Shown one piece after another: positions 17,982 to 27,267 of a stretch of DNA of 64,000 bases. Source of the DNA: Bradyrhizobium erythrophlei. Lineage in GTDB: Bacteria > Pseudomonadota > Alphaproteobacteria > Rhizobiales > Xanthobacteraceae. Every line of letters starts with the position of its first letter. Position 1 is the stretch's first letter. Location: contig NZ_LT670818.1 of the NCBI RefSeq assembly GCF_900129505.1, positions 1,426,001 to 1,490,000 on the forward strand, read 5' to 3'. The notes beneath the pieces were generated by a model. The model had not been told where the DNA came from. It ran no database searches and saw only the letters and a list, made by a program, of their open reading frames with translations. The position numbers and the translations under genes were made by a program.

Positions 17982-20900
17982 ATGCCGAAAACAGCCCCAA
18001 CAGCCTCCGCAAAGCCCGTTGCCGCCAAAGCCCCCGCCAAGGGGGACCACGTCTTTCTGGTCGACGGTTCCTCCTATATTTTTCGCGCCTACCACGCGCT
18101 GCCGCCGCTGAACCGCAAGTCCGACGGCCTGCAGGTCAATGCCGTGCTCGGCTTCTGCAACATGTTGTGGAAGCTGCTGCGCGACATGCCGCCGGACAAC
18201 CGGCCGACCCATCTGGCCATCGTGTTCGACAAGTCGGAAGTCACGTTCCGCAACAAGCTCTACCCCGATTACAAGGCGCAGCGGCCGCCGGCGCCGGACG
18301 ATTTGATCCCGCAATTCGCGCTGATCCGCGAGGCCGTGCGCGCCTTCGACCTGCCGTGCCTCGAGCAGGGCGGCTTCGAGGCCGACGACCTGATCGCGAC
18401 CTACGCCCGTGAAGCCGGCGAGCGCGGCGCCATCACCACCATCGTCTCCTCCGACAAGGACCTGATGCAGCTCGTCACCGACAAGGTGACGATGTACGAC
18501 ACCATGAAGGACCGCCGCATCGGCATTCCCGAGGTGATCGAAAAGTTCGGCGTGCCGCCGGAGAAGGTGGTCGAGGTGCAGGCCCTGGCCGGCGATTCCA
18601 CCGACAACGTGCCCGGCGTGCCCGGCATCGGCGTCAAGACCGCGGCACAACTGATCGTCGAATATGGCGACCTGGAAAATCTGCTCAAGCGCGCCGGCGA
18701 GATCAAGCAGCCGAAGCGGCGCGAGGCGCTGATCGAGAACGCCGAGAAGGCGCGGATCTCGCGGCAGCTGGTGCTGCTCGACGACAAGGTCGAGCTGGAC
18801 GTGCCGCTCGACGACCTTGCCGTGCACGAGCCCGACGCGCGCAAGCTGATCGCTTTCCTGAAGGCGATGGAATTTTCCACCCTGACGCGCCGCGTCTCGG
18901 AATATTCCCAGATCGATCCGGCGGATGTGGAGGCGGACGCGACCAACAAAAGCGGGACCAGCGGTCGCTCGGCCGGCTCGCCGCCGCCCCCGCGCGCGGC
19001 GGGAGGCGATCTTTTTGGCGAGCTGGAGTCTCCCTCCGCCGCAAGCGGCAAAAGCGGCGCGCCTGCGGCGGGCAGAAGTCAAGGCAAGCCGGAAAAATCC
19101 AATGTCGTGCTCACCCCGCACGCGCTTGCCGCGGCGCGCGCGGAGGAAGCGCGCCAGACGCGGATCGACCGCAGCAAATACACGACGATCCGCACGCTCT
19201 CCGAGCTCAACGCCTGGATCGCACGGGTGCACGAAACAGGCCATTTCGCGATCGAGGCCAAGGCCAATTCGATCGACCCGATGCAGTCCGAGATCTGCGG
19301 CATTGCGCTGGCGCTCGCCCCCAACGACGCCTGCTACATTCCGCTCAGCCACAAGCAGTCCGGCGACGGCTCGGGCCTGTTCGCCGCCGGGCTTGCGCCG
19401 GATCAGATCGGAACCAGCGAGGCGCTGGAGGCGCTGCGGCCGCTGCTGGAATCCGCCGGCACCCTGAAGATCGGCTTCAACATCAAGTTCAACGCCGTGA
19501 TGCTGGCGCAGCACGGCGTTACCTTGCGCAACCATGACGACGCGCAGCTGATGTCCTATGCGCTGGACGCCGGCCGCAACGCCCACGGACTGGATGCGCT
19601 GGCCGAGCGCTGGCTCGGTCATGCCACCATCAGCCACGGTGAATTGATCGGCAGCGGCAAGGGCAAGCTGACCTTCGACCAGGTCGCGATCGACAAGGCC
19701 ACGGCCTATTCGGCCGAGGATGCCGACGTGATCCTGCGGCTATGGCGCGTGCTGAAACCGCGGCTGGTCGCCGAGCGCATGACCGCGGTCTATGAGACGC
19801 TGGAGCGGCCCTTGATTTCGGTGCTGGCGCGGATGGAGCGGCGCGGCATCTCGATCGACCGCCAGGTATTATCGCGGCTGTCGGGCGAATTCGCCCAGAC
19901 CGCCGCAAGGGTCGAGGCCGAGCTTCAGGAGCTGGCCGGCGAGCCCATCAATGTCGGCAGCCCCAAGCAGATCGGCGACATCCTGTTCGGCAAGATGGGA
20001 TTGCCCGGCGGCACCAAGACCAAGACCGGCGCGTGGTCAACTTCGGCGCAGATTCTCGACGAACTCGCCGAACAGGGCCACGAGTTTCCCAAAAAGATCC
20101 TGGAATGGCGGCAGGTTTCAAAACTGAAATCGACCTATACCGACGCGCTGCCGACCTATGTGCATCCGCAGACCCATCGCGTGCACACCACTTACGCGCT
20201 GGCGGCGACCACTACCGGGCGGTTGTCGTCGAACGAGCCGAACCTGCAGAACATTCCGGTACGTACCGAGGACGGCCGCAAGATCCGTCGCGCCTTTATC
20301 GCTTCGCCCGGCCATAAGCTGGTGTCGGCAGACTATTCGCAGATCGAACTGCGGCTGTTGGCCGAGATCGCCGACATTCCCGTGCTGAAGCAGGCCTTCC
20401 GCGACGGGCTCGACATTCACGCCATGACAGCGTCGGAAATGTTCGGCGTGCCGATCAAGGACATGCCGAGCGAGGTGCGCCGACGGGCCAAGGCGATCAA
20501 TTTCGGCATCATCTACGGCATCTCGGCGTTTGGGCTGGCCAACCAGCTCGGCATCGCCCGCGAGGAAGCCTCCGCCTACATCAAGAAGTATTTCGAGCGT
20601 TTTCCGGGCATCCGCGCCTACATGGATGCGACGCGGGATTTCTGCCGCGCGCATGGCTATGTCGAGACCCTGTTCGGCCGGAAGTGCCACTATCCGGATA
20701 TCAAGGCCAGCAACGCCTCGGTCCGTTCCTTCAACGAGCGCGCCGCGATCAATGCGCGACTGCAGGGCACCGCCGCCGACATCATCCGCCGTGCCATGAC
20801 CCGGATGGAAGACGCGCTGGCCGAGAAAAAACTCTCGGCGCAGATGCTGCTGCAGGTGCACGACGAACTGATCTTCGAGGTGCCCGATGACGAGGTTGCC

Positions 20901-21017
20901 GCGACCCTGCCGGTGGTGCAGCACACCATGCAGGACGCGCCGTTCCCGGCGGTGCTTCTTTCGGTGCCGCTGCATGTCGACGCGCGAGCGGCGAACAATT
21001 GGGACGAGGCGCATTAG
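17982..21017 (+). CDS. polA: DNA polymerase I
   Basis: Repair and Okazaki-fragment polymerase, 1011 residues. The 5' nuclease domain (residues 1-300) starts VFLVDGSSYIFRAYHALPPL and has the GIPGVG-like helix-hairpin (GVPGIGVKTAAQL). A low-complexity Ser/Gly/Pro linker follows near 325-370. The polymerase domain has motif A SADYSQIELRLLAEIA, the O-helix RRAKAINFGIIYGISAFG and motif C QVHDELIFEVP. The central proofreading domain is present, but E. coli D355, E357 and D424 correspond to Glu, Lys and Asn here, so 3'-5' exonuclease activity is doubtful. Confidence 0.97.
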   Translation: MPKTAPTASAKPVAAKAPAKGDHVFLVDGSSYIFRAYHALPPLNRKSDGLQVNAVLGFCNMLWKLLRDMPPDNRPTHLAIVFDKSEVTFRNKLYPDYKAQRPPAPDDLIPQFALIREAVRAFDLPCLEQGGFEADDLIATYAREAGERGAITTIVSSDKDLMQLVTDKVTMYDTMKDRRIGIPEVIEKFGVPPEKVVEVQALAGDSTDNVPGVPGIGVKTAAQLIVEYGDLENLLKRAGEIKQPKRREALIENAEKARISRQLVLLDDKVELDVPLDDLAVHEPDARKLIAFLKAMEFSTLTRRVSEYSQIDPADVEADATNKSGTSGRSAGSPPPPRAAGGDLFGELESPSAASGKSGAPAAGRSQGKPEKSNVVLTPHALAAARAEEARQTRIDRSKYTTIRTLSELNAWIARVHETGHFAIEAKANSIDPMQSEICGIALALAPNDACYIPLSHKQSGDGSGLFAAGLAPDQIGTSEALEALRPLLESAGTLKIGFNIKFNAVMLAQHGVTLRNHDDAQLMSYALDAGRNAHGLDALAERWLGHATISHGELIGSGKGKLTFDQVAIDKATAYSAEDADVILRLWRVLKPRLVAERMTAVYETLERPLISVLARMERRGISIDRQVLSRLSGEFAQTAARVEAELQELAGEPINVGSPKQIGDILFGKMGLPGGTKTKTGAWSTSAQILDELAEQGHEFPKKILEWRQVSKLKSTYTDALPTYVHPQTHRVHTTYALAATTTGRLSSNEPNLQNIPVRTEDGRKIRRAFIASPGHKLVSADYSQIELRLLAEIADIPVLKQAFRDGLDIHAMTASEMFGVPIKDMPSEVRRRAKAINFGIIYGISAFGLANQLGIAREEASAYIKKYFERFPGIRAYMDATRDFCRAHGYVETLFGRKCHYPDIKASNASVRSFNERAAINARLQGTAADIIRRAMTRMEDALAEKKLSAQMLLQVHDELIFEVPDDEVAATLPVVQHTMQDAPFPAVLLSVPLHVDARAANNWDEAH

Positions 21018-21023
21018 AGCATC

Positions 21024-21180
21024 GCTGTCGTCGCCCGGCTCGACCGGGCGATCCAGTATTCCATAGCCGTCGCGGTCGATCACCGGGCGTCATACGCGAT
21101 CCGGCTCGGTTGGCTGCGTCGCTTCATAACTGCTTTAGGTGTGTATTGGGTCGCCCGGTCAAGCCGGGCGATGACACTTG
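21024..21180. repeat. Dispersed intergenic palindromic repeat (copy 8)
   Basis: TCGTCGCCCGGCTCGACCGGGCGATCCAGTATTCC type modules at the left (21027-21062) and TTGGGTCGCCCGGTCAAGCC-GGGCGATGACAC at the right (21147-21179). Same family as copies 1 and 7. Lies between polA and the LysE-type gene. Confidence 0.75.
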
Positions 21181-21278
21181 TGTTTGAAATTTTCGACCAG
21201 CCGCCATGCCCTTTTCGAAATGGCACTCCGCCACAATGCACGTTAGAAACCCGTACATCCCCCGCTCGCGAGTCCCCC

Positions 21279-21914
21279 ATGCCCCACCTCACCTCCCTGC
21301 TCGGTTTTGCCCTGGTCTCGCTCGGCATGGTGCTGACGCCGGGGCCGAACATGATTTATTTGATCTCGCGCTCGATCACGCAGGGGCCCGCGGCGGGGAT
21401 CGTTTCGCTCGGCGGGGTCGCGCTCGGTTTTGTGTTTTACATGCTGTGCGCAGCATTCGGCATCACCGCGCTGTTGCTGGCCGTGCCCTATGCCTACGAC
21501 GCACTGCGGCTTTCGGGTGCTGCCTATTTGCTGTGGCTGGCCTGGCAGGCCGTGAGACCGAACGGGCGCTCGCCGTTTCAGGTGAAAAAGCTTGCCGTCG
21601 ACGGGCCGCGAAAATTGTTCGCGATGGGGTTCGTCACCAATCTCCTGAACCCCAAGATCGCGATGCTGTACCTGGCGCTGCTGCCGCAATTCATCGATCC
21701 CGCCGCGGGCAGCGTGCTGACGCAGTCGCTGGCGCTCGGCTCGATCCAGATCGTGATCAGCGTTTCCGTCAACGCAATGATCGCGCTCGCCGCCGGCTCG
21801 ATCGCGCTGTTCCTTGGCACAAGGCCGACCTGGCTGCTGCTGCAGCGCTGGCTGATGGGCACCGTGCTGGCGGGGCTCGCGGTGCGGATGGCGCTGGAGA
21901 CGCGGCGGGCGTGA
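21279..21914 (+). CDS. LysE/RhtB-family amino-acid exporter
   Basis: A 211-residue inner-membrane protein with about six hydrophobic segments. The N-terminus has the LysE/RhtB signature TPGPNMIYLISRSITQGPAA followed by GVALGFVFYMLCAAFG. The second conserved block is GFVTNLLNPKIAMLYLALLPQF. Probably exports an amino acid or analogue by proton antiport. ATG 21279 fits the family N-terminus; longer in-frame starts are poor. Confidence 0.9.
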   Translation: MPHLTSLLGFALVSLGMVLTPGPNMIYLISRSITQGPAAGIVSLGGVALGFVFYMLCAAFGITALLLAVPYAYDALRLSGAAYLLWLAWQAVRPNGRSPFQVKKLAVDGPRKLFAMGFVTNLLNPKIAMLYLALLPQFIDPAAGSVLTQSLALGSIQIVISVSVNAMIALAAGSIALFLGTRPTWLLLQRWLMGTVLAGLAVRMALETRRA

Positions 21915-21925
21915 GGCACTGGTAG

Positions 21926-22031
21926 GGCCGTCATCATCCGCGAAGGCGGATGATCCAGTACTCCGTGAAAGCCGATCTGAACCGAGACGTCTCGGATTAC
22001 TGGATGCCCCGCCTTCGCGGGGCATGACGGT
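21926..22031. repeat. Dispersed intergenic palindromic repeat (copy 9)
   Basis: CATCATCCGCGAAGGCGGATGATCCAGTACTCC module at the left (21931-21963) and ATTACTGGATGCCCCGCC with TTCGCGGGGCATGACGG at the right. Same family as copy 1. It sits between convergent genes. Confidence 0.8.
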
Positions 22032-22035
22032 GGTC

Positions 22036-22662
22036 TCAATCCAGCTTCGCGTCCATGCCGCGCTTGACCGCGGGGCGCGCCATCAGCGTCTCGTACCAGC
22101 GCTTGACGTTGGGGAAATCGGAAAGCTCCACCTTGTGGCGCGGGTGCCGCCAGGCCCAGCCGAGGATGGCAAAATCGGCAACCGACAACGGGCCCGCGAC
22201 GAAGTCGCGGTCGGCAAGACGGCGATCCAGCACGCCGTAGAGCCGGCGGGTCTCCGCCATGAAGCGCTTCAGGCCATAGGCGCGCTCCTGTTCGTTCTCC
22301 AGCGCGATGAAGTGATGCACCTGCCCCGGCATCGGCCCGAAGCCGCCCATCTGCCACATCAGCCATTCATAGACCGGGATACGCCCGGCCAGGGGCTTCG
22401 GCAGGAATTTTCCGGTCTTCTCGCCGAGATATAGCAGGATCGCGCCGCTTTCGAACACGCTGACGCGCTTGCCGTCCGGCCCGTCGGGATCGACGATCGC
22501 CGGGATCTTGTTGTTCGGGCTGATCGCGAGGAACTCCGGCGCCATCTGCTCGCCCTTGGTGATGTTGACCGGAAACACCTTGTAGGGCAGTCCCATCTCC
22601 TCCAGCCCGACCGAGATCTTGCGGCCGTTCGGCGTGTTCCAGGTGTGGAGTTCGATGGTCAT
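22036..22662 (-). CDS. Glutathione S-transferase family protein (YfcG/Ure2p-like)
   Basis: A 208-residue GST of the disulfide-bond oxidoreductase subgroup. The thioredoxin-like N-domain has TWNTPNGRKISVGLEEMGLP, with NTPNG the active-site region of YfcG. The glutathione-binding SNAIL-type element reads FESGAILLYLGEKTG. A helical C-domain with SVADFAILGW follows. Probable role: glutathione-dependent redox or detoxification. Confidence 0.9.
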   Translation of the reverse strand: MTIELHTWNTPNGRKISVGLEEMGLPYKVFPVNITKGEQMAPEFLAISPNNKIPAIVDPDGPDGKRVSVFESGAILLYLGEKTGKFLPKPLAGRIPVYEWLMWQMGGFGPMPGQVHHFIALENEQERAYGLKRFMAETRRLYGVLDRRLADRDFVAGPLSVADFAILGWAWRHPRHKVELSDFPNVKRWYETLMARPAVKRGMDAKLD

Positions 22663-22838
22663 TTTTGGTCATCCTCCCGCCAAAGGCTTTGGTATCCCCT
22701 ACCCCGGAACCCGACGCCCTTACAACCGGCCTTTCCGCAAGCCCTCCCCGCGCCCGCTGTTGACGGCGCGCTATCCGCTCTGGAATGTGCGCCCGTCCGC
22801 CGATAGATTGCGCCCGCCCTTATAAAGAGAAGACCGCC

Positions 22839-23402
22839 TTGTCCAAATCAGCCTCCCGTGCCCGCCTCGCCGAGATCATCCGCAAGCGCTCGTTCGGCCG
22901 CGGCGAGATCACGCTGGCCTCGGGCCGCAAGAGCGATTTCTACTTCAATCTCAAGCCAACCATGCTCGATCCCGAGGGCGCCTCATTGCTCGCGGAACTG
23001 ACGTTCGAGGCGCTGAAGGATGACGGGCTCGATTATGCCGGTGGCCTCGAGATGGGCGCGGTGCCGCTGGTGGGCGCGATCGCGCAGCTGTCCTGGCTCA
23101 AGGGCCATCCGATCGCGGCCTTCTTCGTTCGCAAGAAGCCGAAGGAACATGGCGCCCGCCTTGCGGTCGAAGGCCTCGCCAAAGGCGAGACCTTGGCCGG
23201 CAAGCGCATCGTGATCGTGGAGGACGTCACCACGACAGGGGGCTCGGCGCGGAAGGCCGCCGAAGCGGTGCGCGAGGCCGGCGGCGAGATCGTGCTGGTG
23301 TTCACCATGGTCGACCGCGAAGAAGGCGCGACCGAAGCTTTCGCCGAAGCCGGCATTGCCTTCCGCTCGCTCTACAAGGCCAGCGAGTTCCTGAAGGATT
23401 GA
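22839..23402 (+). CDS. pyrE: Orotate phosphoribosyltransferase
   Basis: Fifth step of UMP synthesis; 187 residues. Contains the [20 protein letters not shown] entry block, the Lys-rich loop VRKKPKEHG and the PRPP-binding motif [17 protein letters not shown]. The start is a TTG at 22839 with AGAGAAGA about 8 bases upstream; no closer ATG matches the family N-terminus ([13 protein letters not shown]). Confidence 0.95.
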   Translation: MSKSASRARLAEIIRKRSFGRGEITLASGRKSDFYFNLKPTMLDPEGASLLAELTFEALKDDGLDYAGGLEMGAVPLVGAIAQLSWLKGHPIAAFFVRKKPKEHGARLAVEGLAKGETLAGKRIVIVEDVTTTGGSARKAAEAVREAGGEIVLVFTMVDREEGATEAFAEAGIAFRSLYKASEFLKD

Positions 23403-23439
23403 GCGGGTCGCGTTCGCTCTTCCGGCAAGCCACCGCTCT

Positions 23440-23625
23440 CTCTTCTCCCTCGCCCCGCTCTTCGTAGGGCCGAGACGAGTGTAGCTCGCTCTGAGAGCGT
23501 TGGGGTGAGGGGCCTCTCTCAGCAAACTCTTTAGGACTCGCGGAGAGTCCCCCTCACCCGCCCGACTTCGCTGCGCTTCGTCGGGCGACCTCTCCCCGCA
23601 AGCGGCACGAGGTAAGGCAGCCACA
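23440..23625. repeat. Intergenic palindromic repeat (copy 10, third type)
   Basis: Fills most of the 342-base gap after pyrE. Contains CTCGCCCCGCTC, GAGACGAGTGTAGCTCGCTC, GTTGGGGTGAGGGGC, then GAGTCCCCCTCACCCGCC and CGACCTCTCCCCGCAAGCGG. Same parts as the element at 11.76-11.93 kb, in the opposite orientation. No gene was seen in the remainder of the gap. Confidence 0.7.
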
Positions 23626-23744
23626 TTTCTTTTCCGCCGTCCGACCCTCGCGGTCACCGCTCGTTTACCATCCCGCATTAGGGTTACCGGCGCTGAGGCA
23701 TTGCTTCGCTTCGGTAGAGTTCGTTGTGTGGGGTGGAGTAAGCG

Positions 23745-24548
23745 TTGCGTATAGAGTTGTCTCATCAGCGCATGCGGCGCCGCATGATGCTTGTCGCCGC
23801 GACGGTACTCGCGGGCCTGGTTGCGGTTACCCCTCGCGCGGCCACCGCCGAAGGCCTGTTCGATCTGTTTTTCAGCGGCTTGCAGAAGCAGCAGCCTGCG
23901 GCCGCGTCGCCGCAGGCTAATTTCTTTGCCGATCCGTTCAGCCAGAACCAGCCGCCCGGGCCGCCGCCGCGGCCCATTGCGTCAGGCTCCGGCCCGGCCT
24001 TTTGCGTGCGCAGTTGCGACGGCCGCTACTTCCCGCTGACCGCGCGCAACGCCTCGCCGGCCCAGATGTGCCAGGCGTTCTGTCCGGCGAGCCCGACAAA
24101 GGTGTTCTTCGGCAGCAATATCGACAGCGCCTCGTCGGCCAACGGCGAGCGCTATGCGGACAGCGAGAACGCTTTCGCGTTTCGCAAGGCGATGCGCGCC
24201 GACTGCACCTGCAACGGCCGCGACCCCGCAGGGCTGGCGCCGGTCGATCTGACGCTTGACACCTCGCTGCGTCCCGGCGACGTGATCGCCACCACCGACG
24301 GGCTCGTGGCTTATTCCGGCGTCAAGGCCGGCGACGGCCAGACCGCCGAATTCACGCCGATCGCTTCCTATCCCGGCCTGACCGCCGAGGTCCGCGCGCG
24401 GCTCGGCGGAATGCGGGTGGCGCCAGTGCGCGCCGAGATGATCGCCAATGATGCGCCGTTGGCGGAGACGAGCCGCGATGCCGTGCCGCCCGTGACCACG
24501 GTGCCGAAGACCGTTTCGACCAGGGCGAAGCGGGCCGAAGCCGATTGA
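23745..24548 (+). CDS. DUF2865 domain secreted protein
   Basis: A 267-residue rhizobial protein of unknown role. A signal peptide (MLVAATVLAGLVAVTPRAAT) leads to a Pro/Gln-rich stretch and then the DUF2865 core: FCVRSCDGRYFPL, MCQAFCPASPTKVFFG, SNIDSASSANGERYAD and ADCTCNGRDP. The six Cys suggest disulfides in the periplasm. The TTG start is supported by GGAG 6 bases upstream; the ATG at 23772 is the main alternative. Confidence 0.85.
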   Translation: MRIELSHQRMRRRMMLVAATVLAGLVAVTPRAATAEGLFDLFFSGLQKQQPAAASPQANFFADPFSQNQPPGPPPRPIASGSGPAFCVRSCDGRYFPLTARNASPAQMCQAFCPASPTKVFFGSNIDSASSANGERYADSENAFAFRKAMRADCTCNGRDPAGLAPVDLTLDTSLRPGDVIATTDGLVAYSGVKAGDGQTAEFTPIASYPGLTAEVRARLGGMRVAPVRAEMIANDAPLAETSRDAVPPVTTVPKTVSTRAKRAEAD

Positions 24549-24550
24549 AC

Positions 24551-24675
24551 TGTCATTCCGGGGCGATGCGAAGCATCGAACTCCGATGTGCAATTGCACA
24601 TCGGAGAATCTCGAGATTCCCCGATGCGCAATTGCGCATCTGAGGTCTGGTCCTTCGGACCATCCCGGAATGACG
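24551..24675. repeat. Intergenic palindromic repeat (copy 11, fourth type)
   Basis: Outer arms GTCATTCCGGG (24552) and CCCGGAATGAC (24664). Inside are nested palindromes such as GATGTGCAATTGCACATC, TCTCGAGA and GATGCGCAATTGCGCATC. A related TCATTCCGG element lies at 31.25 kb. Confidence 0.8.
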
Positions 24676-24685
24676 GAGACTTTTT

Positions 24686-25117
24686 TCACCGCCCGACGAT
24701 GACGCCGATCACGTTCGGTGCCGACAGATATTTCTCCTCGATCTTGGCCCGCGCCGCGGCGCGGTTTTCCGGCGTCAGCAGGCCGCGCTTTTCGGCGAGG
24801 ATCATCCAGCAATAGCCCCACCAGTCCGTCAGCATGCCATCGTCGTCGACGAGGTCGTAACCCTGTTCGGCGGCGAAGATGCGCGCATGCGCCTCGTCGA
24901 GGGAGTCGAGAAAGGCGTGGTCGGCGTCACCGAACAGATCGTCGCTGAAATCGTCGGTGGTATAGCCCCACACCGACATGCAGACGGTGTTGAACTCCCG
25001 GTCGATCTGGTCGTCATCGACGACCTGCCGGCGCGAGGCCTGATGCAGCCGCGACAGCGAACGGGCGAAGTCGGCGATGCGGGTGAGCGCGAATTGATCG
25101 AAGGCGATGGTGGACAT
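24686..25117 (-). CDS. Conserved hypothetical protein
   Basis: A 143-residue acidic protein that I do not recognise. It has no signal peptide or membrane segment. It is rich in Asp/Glu in the middle (DDFSDDLFGDADHAFLDSLD) and has aromatic WWGYCWMIL near residue 103. Codon use is like the core genes. It runs antiparallel to the DUF2865 gene, with a repeat in between. Confidence 0.65.
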   Translation of the reverse strand: MSTIAFDQFALTRIADFARSLSRLHQASRRQVVDDDQIDREFNTVCMSVWGYTTDDFSDDLFGDADHAFLDSLDEAHARIFAAEQGYDLVDDDGMLTDWWGYCWMILAEKRGLLTPENRAAARAKIEEKYLSAPNVIGVIVGR

Positions 25118-25305
25118 GTAGTCCTCGGATGGCTCGGTAGACCATAGATATTGTATCGGGATAGCACCGAATCACTATTATATATCAAAGACTTGCTAAA
25201 GTGTTCTTAATTCGTTCCAGACCTTCAAATTTGACAGTTGCGTCATCCCGGCTTGCGCCCGCAGGCAAGCTTGCCGGGACGGCGCTTCGCGCAATTTTCG
25301 CCCCG
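25118..25305. other. Gap with short repeat fragment
   Basis: Between the hypothetical gene and the beta-lactamase. AT-rich part at 25150-25215. At 25240-25285 GTCATCCCGGCTTGCGCC and GGCAAGCTTGCCGGGACGG form a short hairpin related to the dispersed repeats. No gene was seen. Confidence 0.5.
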
Positions 25306-26202
25306 TCAGCGAATCACGGCGGCGGAGACCGCGCGGGCCACGGCGGCAATCGTCGCGTTTTGCTGGTCATTCGAACCGGATGCGCCGGTGAGATAGACCG
25401 CGACTATGACCGGCGCCCGCTCCGCGGGCCATATCACGGCGACATCGTTGGCGGTTCCGCGCGCGCCCGAGCCGGTCTTGTCGCCGACGCGCCAGCCCGC
25501 CGGCAAGCCGGCGCGCAGACGCGCGTCGCCGGTCTTGTTGCCGATCATCCAGGCCGTCAACCGATCCCGCGACGCGGACGACAGCACCTCGCCCAGCACG
25601 AGTTTTTGGAGATTCGACAGCATCGCATTCGGCGTGGTGGTGTCGCGCGGATCGCCGGGTGTGGCCTCATTCAGCTCGGGCTCGATGCGGTCGAGCCGGG
25701 TCACCTGATCGCCGAGCGTGCGCACGAAGGCGGTCAGATTTGCCGGTCCCCCGATATTGGCAAGGAGAAGGTTGGCGGCCGTATTGTCGCTGCGGGTGAT
25801 CGCGGCCTCGCAGAGCTCCGCGAGCGACATGCCGTCACCGCCGAGGTGGCGCTCGGTTACAGGCGAGTAGGACACGAGGTCAGCCTTGGTAAAACCGATG
25901 CGTCGCTCCAGCTTTTCCCCCTGCGCGTCGACGCGACGGAGGATCGCGGCGACCGCAAGCACCTTGAAAGTGCTGCACATCGGAAATGGCTGATCGGCAC
26001 GATGGCCGGCCATCGCGCCGGTCGATGTATCGAGCACGGCAACCCCAAGCCGGCCGCCGCTCTCCGCTTCCAGTCTGGCCAATTCTTTGGCGAGATTGTC
26101 GTCGAGGCCCGCACCCGCCGGTGCGAGTCCTGCCCAGGCCGCCAAAGGATATCCGATAAGGGCAGCGCAAACCGCCCTCGAAAATTCACGTCTGTTGGTC
26201 AT
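25306..26202 (-). CDS. bla: Class A beta-lactamase with Tat-type signal
   Basis: A 298-residue periplasmic serine beta-lactamase. The N-terminus NRREFSRAVCAALIG is a likely twin-arginine signal. Active-site motifs: CSTFK (Ser77), RSDN (Ser138), the omega loop EPELN (Glu174) and DKTGSG near residue 244. A Cys precedes the active Ser (Ambler 69) but the Cys 238 partner of carbapenemases is Gly here. The divergent neighbour is an AmpR-type LysR regulator, the arrangement of inducible chromosomal class A enzymes. ATG 26202 chosen because the Tat motif follows at once. Confidence 0.93.
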   Translation of the reverse strand: MTNRREFSRAVCAALIGYPLAAWAGLAPAGAGLDDNLAKELARLEAESGGRLGVAVLDTSTGAMAGHRADQPFPMCSTFKVLAVAAILRRVDAQGEKLERRIGFTKADLVSYSPVTERHLGGDGMSLAELCEAAITRSDNTAANLLLANIGGPANLTAFVRTLGDQVTRLDRIEPELNEATPGDPRDTTTPNAMLSNLQKLVLGEVLSSASRDRLTAWMIGNKTGDARLRAGLPAGWRVGDKTGSGARGTANDVAVIWPAERAPVIVAVYLTGASGSNDQQNATIAAVARAVSAAVIR

Positions 26203-26333
26203 CCGAATCGTCTCCGTTGTGGCGGCAAGATGTGCGGGGAGGACCGGCGTTGACAAACCATCATTTCTGAGGCGAAGCATAAGAAAAACTTGGATCTGCA
26301 AGAACTTGGATTTCCCGGAATTTGGGTCTCGAA
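26203..26333. promoter_or_regulatory. Divergent bla / ampR-like promoter region
   Basis: A 131-base intergenic region expected to hold both promoters and the LysR-type operator. Seen: TTGACA near 26250 on the plus strand as a possible -35 for the regulator, and the dyad CTTG-n6-CAAG near 26290-26303 followed by a second AACTTGGAT. No -10 box is convincing. The operator role is inferred from the arrangement. Confidence 0.5.
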
Positions 26334-27212
26334 ATGACGACATCGCATTTGCCGCTCAACGCACTTCGGGCCTTCGAGGCTTCGGCACGGCAGCTCAGCT
26401 TTACGCGCGCCGGGCTGGAACTGCGCGTCACCCAGGCAGCCGTCAGTCAGCAAGTCAAAGGCCTGGAAGAAAGACTGGGCGTGCAGCTTTTTCGCAGGCT
26501 TCCGCGCGGGCTGGCGCTCACGGATGAAGGACAGGCCTTGCTGCCGGCGATCGCCGACTCATTCGATCGCATACGCGCGACGCTGGATCGCTTCGAGGAT
26601 GGCTACTTCCGGGACGTCGTGACCGTCGGCGTGGTCGGGACCTTTGCGACCGGTTGGCTGCTGCCGCGGCTGAAGGCTTTCGAGAAGGCCCATCCGCACA
26701 TCGACCTCAGGCTGCTCACCAACAACAACCGCGTCGATATCGCCGGCGAAGGTCTGGATTTCGCAATCCGGTTCGGCGACGGCGCCTGGCACGGAACCGA
26801 AGCGACACGTCTTTTCGCCGCGCCGCTCACACCCTTTTGCGCCCCCGGCATGGCGAAAAAACTGCGCAAGCCCGCCGACCTGAAGCGCGAGGTCCTGCTG
26901 CGCTCTTACCGGTTGGACGAGTGGTCGCGCTGGTTTGCCGCCGCCGGCCTCACTAGCCCGCCGACGAAAGGGCCGATGTTCGATTCATCGGTCACGATGG
27001 CCGAGGTTGCCGCGCATGGCGCAGGGGTCGCCCTGCTGCCGGCGTTGATGTTCGGTCATGATCTGCGGCAGCGCCGGCTGGTCCGGCCGTTCCAGACCGA
27101 GGTCACGCTGGGCGAATACTGGCTGACATCGCTACGCTCGAAGCGACAGTCCGCGGCAACCCACGCTTTCAGGGCGTGGCTCCTCAAAAACGTCGCCACG
27201 TCAAAGGCTTGA
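26334..27212 (+). CDS. LysR-family regulator, AmpR-like
   Basis: A 292-residue regulator. The N-terminal winged HTH reads LPLNALRAFEASARQLSFTR then AAVSQQVKGLEERLG, closely like AmpR/BlaR regulators of beta-lactamases. The effector domain follows from residue about 90. In characterised systems AmpR represses or activates bla according to muropeptides imported by AmpG, and an ampG lies at 6-7.5 kb. The assignment to bla control rests on divergence and N-terminal resemblance. Confidence 0.88.
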   Translation: MTTSHLPLNALRAFEASARQLSFTRAGLELRVTQAAVSQQVKGLEERLGVQLFRRLPRGLALTDEGQALLPAIADSFDRIRATLDRFEDGYFRDVVTVGVVGTFATGWLLPRLKAFEKAHPHIDLRLLTNNNRVDIAGEGLDFAIRFGDGAWHGTEATRLFAAPLTPFCAPGMAKKLRKPADLKREVLLRSYRLDEWSRWFAAAGLTSPPTKGPMFDSSVTMAEVAAHGAGVALLPALMFGHDLRQRRLVRPFQTEVTLGEYWLTSLRSKRQSAATHAFRAWLLKNVATSKA

Positions 27213-27267
27213 TGGATACCCTCAAGGTTGCCGACAGCAATCGGTTGGCGGCCGCTTTGATTGCGGC

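Noticed and set aside
17811..19637. 608-codon minus-strand frame inside polA
   Set aside because: Shadow of polA codon bias; no domain, and polA is complete on the other strand.
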